A DNA stretch of 64,000 nt, from the NCBI RefSeq assembly GCF_951801035.1, contig NZ_CATOKT010000007.1, one strand, 5' to 3'. The notes beneath the pieces are model-generated. The model did not search any database. It was not told the DNA's origin and worked only from the letters and a program-made list of their open reading frames with translations. A program made the translations under genes and the position numbers. The stretch is from Adlercreutzia sp910585575 (GTDB lineage Bacteria > Actinomycetota > Coriobacteriia > Coriobacteriales > Eggerthellaceae). Positions 58,536-64,000 of this stretch are shown here, in pieces (the first letter of the stretch is position 1; each line of letters opens with the position of its first letter).

Positions 58536-60770
58536 CTAGTTGTTGCTGCTCTCGTGGCGGCGCCGCGGGGTGCGGCCGGAGCGGCCGGGACGGTTGTCCT
58601 CGCCGCCTTCGCGACGCTCGCGGGGCTTGCGCTCGCTGCGCTCACCGCGGTCCTCGCGACGGGCCGGAGCGGAACCGGCCGGCGCATCGGGTTTGTCGAG
58701 ACGATCCAGCGAGATCTTGCCGGTCTTCGGGTCCACCTCGAGCACGACGACCTTGATGACGTCGCCGAGGTTCAGCACATCCTCAACCTTGCCCACACGA
58801 CCGTTGGCCACGCGGCTGATGTGCAGCAGGCCGTCCTTGCCGGGGGTGAGCTTCACGAAGGCACCGAAGTCCTTGATGCCGACGACTTCGCCCTCGAACT
58901 CCTCGCCCACCTCGGGCTCCTTCACGATGCCGAGGATCATGTCCTTGGCAGCCTGCATGGCGGTGCCGGACACGGCGCCCACGTGGATGGTGCCGTCCTC
59001 CTGGATGTCGATGGAAGCGCCGGTCTCCTCCTGGATACCGCGGACCACCTTGCCGCCGGAACCGATGACGTCGCGGATCTTGTCCACGGGGATCTTGATG
59101 GTCTCGATGCGAGGAGCGGTCTCCTTCATCTCGGCACGCGGTCCGTCGATGGTTTCCAGCATGGCGTCCAGAATGAACTTGCGTCCCTCGTGGGCCTGCT
59201 TCAGGGCACGGGCCAGAATGTCGACGGACAGGCCCTTGGCCTTGTTGTCCATCTGCAGGGCCGTGATGCCGTTGGGGGTGCCGCAGACCTTGAAGTCCAT
59301 ATCGCCGAGGAAGTCCTCAATGCCCTGGATGTCGGAGAGGATGACCACGTCGTCGCCCTCTTTGATGAGACCCATGGCCACACCAGAGACCGGGGCGGAA
59401 ATCGGCACGCCGGCATCCATGAGGGCCAGGCAGCTGCCACAGGTGGAAGCCATGGAGGACGAACCGTTGGACTCGAGCACCTCGGAAACCACGCGGATGG
59501 CGTAGGGGAAGGTGTCGGTGTCGGGCAGCACGGGCAGGATGGCGCGCTCGGCCAGAGCACCGTGACCGATCTCGCGGCGCTTCGGGGCGCCCATGCGGCC
59601 GGTCTCGCCGGTGCAGTAGGGCGGGAAGTTGTACTGGTGCATGTAGCGCTTGCCCTCTTCGGGCCAGATGGTGTCAAGGCGCTGCCACTCGTTCAGCATC
59701 CCTAGGGTGCACACCGAGAGCACCTGGGTCTGGCCGCGCTGGAACAGGCCCGAGCCGTGAACGCGGGGCAGGTAGCCCGGCACGATGTAGAGCGGACGAA
59801 TCTCCTCGGGGGTGCGGCCGTCGGCGCGCTCGCCCGTCTCGATGATCATCTGGCGCATGGCGCGCTTCTCCAGGGCCTTCAAGGCGGCCTTGATGTCGGA
59901 GCCCCAGGCGGCACGCTCTTCCTCGGTGAACTGCGTCTCGATGATGCGGTTCTTCAGGTCCTCGACCTTGCCCATGCGGCTGGCCTTGTCGGCATCGCGC
60001 AGGGCGGCGGACATGTCAGCCAGGAAGGGGTCGACCTTCTCGGCAATGGAGGGATCGGCGGCATGGATGGTGTACTCCATGGGCGTGGGGTTCGCCTGGG
60101 CGATGAAGGCTGCCTGCTTCTCGCAGAAGGCAGCGATGGCCTCCTGGCCGAAGGTCATGGCGGCCAGCATGTCCTCCTCGGTGATCTCGGCGGCGCCGGC
60201 CTCGACCATGGAGATATAGTCGGCGGTGCCGGCGATGGTGAGTTCCAGGTCGGAGGCTTCCATCTCGTCCACCGTGGGGTTCACGATGAACTCGCCGGTC
60301 TCGACGTTGCGGCCGATGCGCACACAGGCAGCCGGGCCGTCAAAGGGAGCGCCGCCCACCAGCAGGGCCGCCGACGCGCCGGCCACACAGATGGTGTCGG
60401 GCAGGTTCTCGCCGTCGTTCACCAACGGCGTGCACACGATGTGCACTTCGTTCTTGTAGCCGTCGGGGAAGCCCGGGCGCACGGGGCGGTCCACCATGCG
60501 GGCCACGAGCGTGCCGTGGTCGGAGGCCTTGCCCTCGCGCTTCAAGTATCCGCCGGGGATGCGGCCCACGGCGTACATCTTCTCAATGTAGTCGACCGTG
60601 AGCGGGAAGAAGTCGTAGTCCTTCTCCTGGTTGGAGACGACGGCCGTCACCAGCACGCTGGTGGCGCCGCAGGTAACGAGCACTGCGCCCGTGGCCTGCT
60701 TGGCCAGCTCGCCCGTTTCCAGGCGGTACTGCTTGCCGTAGAGCTCGAATTCTTCAACGATTTTAGTCAT
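58536..60770 (-). CDS. pnp: Polyribonucleotide nucleotidyltransferase (PNPase)
   Basis: 744 residues. Two RNase PH domains (VLVTCGATSVLVTAVVSNQE, and the second active site GDEEDFLGDMDFKVCG-like IEDFLGDMDFKVCGTPNGIT), an all-alpha linker, then KH (IPVDKIRDVIGSGGKVVRG) and S1 (EFEGEVVGIKDFGAFVKLTP) RNA-binding domains, and an Arg-rich tail. Phosphorolytic 3'-5' RNA decay. Downstream of rpsO, a classic arrangement. Confidence 0.97.
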   Translation of the reverse strand: MTKIVEEFELYGKQYRLETGELAKQATGAVLVTCGATSVLVTAVVSNQEKDYDFFPLTVDYIEKMYAVGRIPGGYLKREGKASDHGTLVARMVDRPVRPGFPDGYKNEVHIVCTPLVNDGENLPDTICVAGASAALLVGGAPFDGPAACVRIGRNVETGEFIVNPTVDEMEASDLELTIAGTADYISMVEAGAAEITEEDMLAAMTFGQEAIAAFCEKQAAFIAQANPTPMEYTIHAADPSIAEKVDPFLADMSAALRDADKASRMGKVEDLKNRIIETQFTEEERAAWGSDIKAALKALEKRAMRQMIIETGERADGRTPEEIRPLYIVPGYLPRVHGSGLFQRGQTQVLSVCTLGMLNEWQRLDTIWPEEGKRYMHQYNFPPYCTGETGRMGAPKRREIGHGALAERAILPVLPDTDTFPYAIRVVSEVLESNGSSSMASTCGSCLALMDAGVPISAPVSGVAMGLIKEGDDVVILSDIQGIEDFLGDMDFKVCGTPNGITALQMDNKAKGLSVDILARALKQAHEGRKFILDAMLETIDGPRAEMKETAPRIETIKIPVDKIRDVIGSGGKVVRGIQEETGASIDIQEDGTIHVGAVSGTAMQAAKDMILGIVKEPEVGEEFEGEVVGIKDFGAFVKLTPGKDGLLHISRVANGRVGKVEDVLNLGDVIKVVVLEVDPKTGKISLDRLDKPDAPAGSAPARREDRGERSERKPRERREGGEDNRPGRSGRTPRRRHESSNN

Positions 60771-60896
60771 AGTGCAAAAACTTTCTCTTCACCTTCCTGG
60801 CCTCATTGCCCGGAAGCTTCTTCAGTGACGGGCTACTTACCTTTCCCCCGCCCCTGCGAGCGCAGAACGCCCTTGCGCCTGCGACCGCCCTATCAG

Positions 60897-60921
60897 AAAA
60901 CGAGGCCCCGAAGGGCCCCGT
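60897..60921 (-). terminator. Terminator of rpsO
   Basis: Minus strand stem ACGGGGCCC / GGGCCTCGT (one G-T pair) followed by TTTT, 11 bases after the rpsO stop and upstream of pnp. Confidence 0.75.
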
Positions 60922-60932
60922 AGCTGAACGAA

Positions 60933-61220
60933 CTAGATGTTGTCGCGGATGCCGAGCTTCTTGATAAGCTCGCGGTACTCGTCGATGTTGCGGTTCTTGA
61001 TGTACTTCAGCATACCGCGGCGCTTACCGATGAGCATCATGAGGCCGCGACGAGTGTGGTTGTCCTTCTTGTGCGTCTTCAGGTGCTCGGTGAGGTTGCG
61101 GATGCGCTCCGAGAGGATGGCCACCTGAACCTCGGCAGAGCCGGAGTCCTGGTCGTTCTTGCCGAACTCCTTGATGAGTTCCGCAGTGCGCTCCTTGGAG
61201 ATGCTGTCCTTGTTCGCCAT
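60933..61220 (-). CDS. rpsO: 30S ribosomal protein S15
   Basis: 95 residues from the ATG at 61220 (MANKDSISKERTAELIKEFG), preceded by AAAGGTGG. Contains the S15 core GSAEVQVAILSERIRNLTEH and DNHTRRGLMMLIGKRRGML. Binds the 16S central domain. An in-frame ATG 3 codons upstream is possible but lacks site spacing. Confidence 0.97.
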   Translation of the reverse strand: MANKDSISKERTAELIKEFGKNDQDSGSAEVQVAILSERIRNLTEHLKTHKKDNHTRRGLMMLIGKRRGMLKYIKNRNIDEYRELIKKLGIRDNI

Positions 61221-61482
61221 GGTTTCCACCTTTCCTGCAGCGGGGCCGCTGCCTTTGATGCCGCGGCTTGGTGCCGACGGCGCTTACGTTGTTGCGTCCG
61301 TTCTGAGTAGGCAAGGAAGTGGTCCATGCGAACTAAAAGCGGACGGGGCTGCAATGCAGCTTGCCTAGTATAGGTCACCTTGCGCCTGCCGTTGTTGACG
61401 AATTGGTGAACGCCACGGTTTCTTCAAGGGCTTCCCCCCTTGCCCGCTGCAGTGCCCTGCTTGCCCAGGGTCAACCTGCCTC
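61221..61482. other. Intergenic stretch upstream of rpsO
   Basis: Contains the probable rpsO promoter: -10 TATACT on the minus strand (61368-61373), without a convincing -35. The remaining bases up to recO hold the inverted-repeat element at 61483-61619. No gene seen. Confidence 0.5.
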
Positions 61483-61619
61483 AGGTTCCAGGATCAGGCG
61501 GTTTGGTTCCTTCTTCGCTACAGAAGAGAAAATTTGACCTGGGATTTTGCTCACAATGGATACCAAACTGGCCGATTTTGACAGTCTGCGGGGAACCAAA
61601 CCAGCCGTTCTTGGAACCT
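61483..61619. repeat. 137 bp element with 28 bp imperfect terminal inverted repeats
   Basis: The left end 61483-61510 and right end 61592-61619 are inverted copies (outer AGGTTCCA and inner GGTTTGGTTCC exact, the middle 9 bases diverged). The interior is A+T-richer than the surroundings. No transposase, no clear target duplication. Looks like a non-autonomous mobile element or a decayed one. Confidence 0.7.
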
Positions 61620-61678
61620 ATCATCTGCTTATGGACTAACCTTTTACGGGCTGATTGAGCATCAACTGGGCTACTTAG

Positions 61679-62446
61679 CTAAAACAAGCCGCTGGTGAAC
61701 AGGAACTCGAGGCTTTTCAGGGGGCTGCCTATGTGGGCTCGGATGAGGGCCTGTTCCAAATGGAGGACGGCGAAGGTGGCGCTGAGGTTTTCGGGGCCTT
61801 CAGCGATGGCGTCGAAAGTGCTGGTGAGGAAGTACTGCGCCCAGCAGAGGGTGGCCGCATCCTCTCTAACGGTTTCGAAGGACGACCGGCAGGTCTCGCA
61901 GACGACGCCGCCCTCGATGGCCGAGAACGGGACGGTCATGCCTTCGGAGAAGGCAAGCTCGGTGCCGCAGCCCACGCATACTTCGAGGCTGGGGCGCAGG
62001 CCGGAGAAGGCGAGCACCTTCAGAAGCGCCGCCGCGGCCAGGGCGACGCGATGGGGGTTATCGACGCCGTCCATGACGTCGAGGGCCTTTGTGCTGGCGG
62101 CGAACAGGCGCGGATTCTCCAGGTCGTGCTGGCTCACGCGGGCCAGCAGCTCCAGGAGGGGCGCCGCAGCCGATGAGGCTTCGATATCCTGGCGAAGCGT
62201 GCTGTGGGGCGCCACGATGCGCGCCTCCTTGAGGATGTCGAGATTGCGGCCCCGGGCGCACAGGGCATCGATGACGCAGGAGGGCTCGGTGCGGGCCGCG
62301 AAGGAGCTTTTGGGCTTGCGGGCGCCCTTCGCCACCACCCGCTTTTGCGAGCCGTCTTCGGCCAGCAAGGTGAGAATGAGGTCGCTCTCCCCCAGCTTCG
62401 TGCGCTTGAGCACCAGGGCGCGAACGGTGTAGGTAGGTTGGGCCAC
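61679..62446 (-). CDS. recO: DNA repair protein RecO
   Basis: 255 residues. N-terminal OB fold (YTVRALVLKRTKLGESDLIL, GARKPKS) and C-terminal zinc-binding part (CVGCGTELA ... VCETCRSSF). Loads RecA on SSB-coated DNA with RecR. GTG start 12 bases after the preceding gene stop, so likely co-transcribed with the PASTA gene. Confidence 0.93.
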   Translation of the reverse strand: MAQPTYTVRALVLKRTKLGESDLILTLLAEDGSQKRVVAKGARKPKSSFAARTEPSCVIDALCARGRNLDILKEARIVAPHSTLRQDIEASSAAAPLLELLARVSQHDLENPRLFAASTKALDVMDGVDNPHRVALAAAALLKVLAFSGLRPSLEVCVGCGTELAFSEGMTVPFSAIEGGVVCETCRSSFETVREDAATLCWAQYFLTSTFDAIAEGPENLSATFAVLHLEQALIRAHIGSPLKSLEFLFTSGLF

Positions 62447-62458
62447 CCTGGGCGCCGC

Positions 62459-64000
62459 CTAGTAGCGAATGGCGGGGCTGGCGTAGGAGACCTCGTTGTT
62501 GTCGTCCCACACGATGCCGCCCTCGATGGTCTGCACCTTGTCGTCGTAGTACGTTTTCTCGCCCAGGCCGAAGGGCAGGGTGACCACCTCGTACTTCTTG
62601 GCCGTCACGGTGTAGTTCACTTCCCCGTCGCCGCGGTAGCTGGTGCTCTTCACATCCTGCACCTGGTAGGTGACATTGTCGACGGTGAGTGTGGCGCCGG
62701 GCAGAATGGAAGCGGTCAACTCACGCAGCTCGGTGCCGCGGGAATGGGCGATGTAGAGCGTGACATCGGAACCCGAGTCGAGTTTGGTACCTGCCTCGGG
62801 ATCGGTGGAGACGGCCGTGCCCTCCTCGATGTCCTCGGTGACATACCAGTCCGTGGAAACCTTGTAACCCTCATCCTCCAACAGCTTCGTGGCCTCGTCC
62901 TGGCTCTTGCCCTCGACGTTCGGAACGGTGAAGGGCACGGCAACCGTCAGCGTGATGGGGGTATCGGCCTTGGCCTCCTCGCCTGCCTTGGGGCTCACGG
63001 AAAGTACGACGCCCTCGTCTTTGTTGGACTTCTTTTCCTTGTACTCGATGGCCGTAAAGCCCTCTGCAGCCAGAGCGTCGACGGCTTCCTGCTGCGCGAG
63101 CCCCTTGACTTCGGGGACGATGCGCGGCGTTGCGACGGTGAGCACGACGGTGCTTCCCTCTTCAACGCGGCTGCCACCTGCCGGTTCGCAGCTGATGACT
63201 GTACCCGCCGGCTCGTCCGAGGGGACGGTAGTAGCCTCGACGGCGAATACTTTTTGCTCCAGCTCGGCGATGGCCTCGTTTTGGCCCAGGCCGACGACGT
63301 CGGGCACGGTGCGACCGCCCCACAGCTCGGCGTAATAGGTGCCTCCGGCGACCGCCACGGCTATGACAACCACCAAGGCACAGATAGCAATGACCAGCGG
63401 CTTTTTCGAGCGACTGATGCGCCCGTGGGAAGGCTGAGCGGTGCTGTGCGAAGCGTTGGAAGTGGAAGTGGTCGAACGGCTCTTCGCGGGTGCCGGCGCG
63501 TCCGTGGCATCTTCGGTGGCTGTGTCCTGGGCATTTTCCAGCGAAAGGGTGCCCGATGCGGCGGGGGCCGCAGCAGCAACACCGGCGATGTCATCAGCGC
63601 TTGTCGTCGAAGCGCCGGCGGGAGCCAGTGTCTGAAGCTCTTCTGTACGACTGCGAGGAGCGAGGGTGAGTGACGCCTCTTCTGCTTCCTGGACCGTGAC
63701 ACCGGGTTCGGCGAGAGCGACCGTGCCGGCCGCAGCCATGAGGGCTGCGGGCTCCTCGGCGACGTGCTGGGCGTTCTCGGCATCCGACGCCTCGTCCTCA
63801 GCGGCAAACGCCGTCGCTGCCGGCTCGACGCCTGCTTCTTCGACAGATTCTTCGAAAACTGGTGCAACGGCTAGTTCGTTCTGTGTCGCCTCGGCAGCGG
63901 CCAGCGCGGCAGCTTCCTCAGCAGCTTTCTGCGCCGCGCGCTTCTCTGCTTCGGCGGCCTCGCGGGCTTGGCGCTCTTCCTCTTCCGCGGCTTTGCGAGC
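62459..64000 (-). CDS. PASTA-domain membrane protein, N-terminus beyond window
   Basis: At least 513 codons; the start lies off the right edge. From the edge inward: a long Ala/Glu/Lys-rich, probably coiled region (~1-200), one membrane helix (PLVIAICALVVVIAVAVAGG), then three extracellular PASTA domains (TVPDVVGLGQNEAIAEL, IVPEVKGLAQQEAVDAL, TVPNVEGKSQDEATKLL) and a C-terminal ~120-residue domain with a beta-rich look. PASTA domains bind peptidoglycan. Whether a Ser/Thr kinase domain lies beyond the edge is unknown; the visible part has none. Confidence 0.88.
   Translation of the reverse strand, partial: ARKAAEEEERQAREAAEAEKRAAQKAAEEAAALAAAEATQNELAVAPVFEESVEEAGVEPAATAFAAEDEASDAENAQHVAEEPAALMAAAGTVALAEPGVTVQEAEEASLTLAPRSRTEELQTLAPAGASTTSADDIAGVAAAAPAASGTLSLENAQDTATEDATDAPAPAKSRSTTSTSNASHSTAQPSHGRISRSKKPLVIAICALVVVIAVAVAGGTYYAELWGGRTVPDVVGLGQNEAIAELEQKVFAVEATTVPSDEPAGTVISCEPAGGSRVEEGSTVVLTVATPRIVPEVKGLAQQEAVDALAAEGFTAIEYKEKKSNKDEGVVLSVSPKAGEEAKADTPITLTVAVPFTVPNVEGKSQDEATKLLEDEGYKVSTDWYVTEDIEEGTAVSTDPEAGTKLDSGSDVTLYIAHSRGTELRELTASILPGATLTVDNVTYQVQDVKSTSYRGDGEVNYTVTAKKYEVVTLPFGLGEKTYYDDKVQTIEGGIVWDDNNEVSYASPAIRY

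Noticed and set aside
61440..61658. 72-codon plus-strand frame across the inverted-repeat element
   Set aside because: No ribosome site or domain; lies across both terminal repeats.

Overview
The window is a high-GC bacterial chromosome segment. Gene content points to an anaerobic gut actinobacterium of the Coriobacteriia, most likely Eggerthellaceae. The grounds are a Tat-exported flavoprotein reductase divergent from a multi-TM LuxR regulator, an Ech-type [NiFe] hydrogenase, indolepyruvate:ferredoxin oxidoreductase with phenylacetate-CoA ligases, menaquinone synthesis (MenA), GAACnnnnGTTC-type LexA boxes, and SpoVS in a cluster with no other sporulation genes. The family assignment is inference from gene content. 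Nothing looks like a plasmid, prophage or integrative element; this is mostly core chromosome with a few accessory stretches.

Layout. 1-13.6 kb: dinB (partial, with LexA box), degV, the ileS-lspA-rluD-hemH run, a Tat lipoprotein flavoprotein divergent from a LuxR membrane regulator, a HemN-family radical SAM protein and tRNA-Pro(GGG). 13.8-15.7 kb: a small unknown protein and BrnQ. 16.1-21.6 kb: a complete echABCDEF-type membrane hydrogenase. 21.8-33.8 kb: a tightly packed plus-strand block with a PgsA-like enzyme, a VanW protein, paaK-ACT, dacA, an FHA protein, iorA-iorB, ACT-paaK and gluQ. 33.8-37.1 kb (minus): menA, a lipoprotein, a membrane protein, dut, nrdR and a 23-codon SOS peptide gene divergent from lexA. 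38-46.9 kb (minus): hflX, miaA, miaB, spoVS, a GHKL ATPase, rny, recX, recA. 47.1-64 kb (minus): a pgsA-cinA fusion, rimO, yajQ, a RodZ-like gene, ftsK, rnj, dapA, dapB, pnp, rpsO, recO and a PASTA protein running off the edge.

How the genes work together. The Ior enzyme oxidises aryl-pyruvates to aryl-acetyl-CoA and reduced ferredoxin. The Ech hydrogenase, 7 kb upstream, can oxidise ferredoxin with H2 evolution and ion pumping, and the two PaaK enzymes interconvert aryl-acetates and their CoA esters. This suggests an amino-acid-fermenting, energy-conserving module. DNA-damage genes (dinB, lexA, recA-recX and a tiny hydrophobic peptide) share LexA-type boxes. RNA turnover is well represented (rny, rnj, pnp).

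Most notable findings: (1) a 23-codon hydrophobic peptide gene divergent from lexA, with a near-consensus promoter whose spacer holds a LexA box; (2) three copies of a ~155 bp intergenic repeat whose long terminal arms and central hairpin differ between copies yet stay self-complementary in each; (3) tandem 36-residue repeats on the EchD-like hydrogenase subunit; (4) a PgsA-CinA fusion; (5) a 137 bp element with 28 bp imperfect inverted ends upstream of recO.
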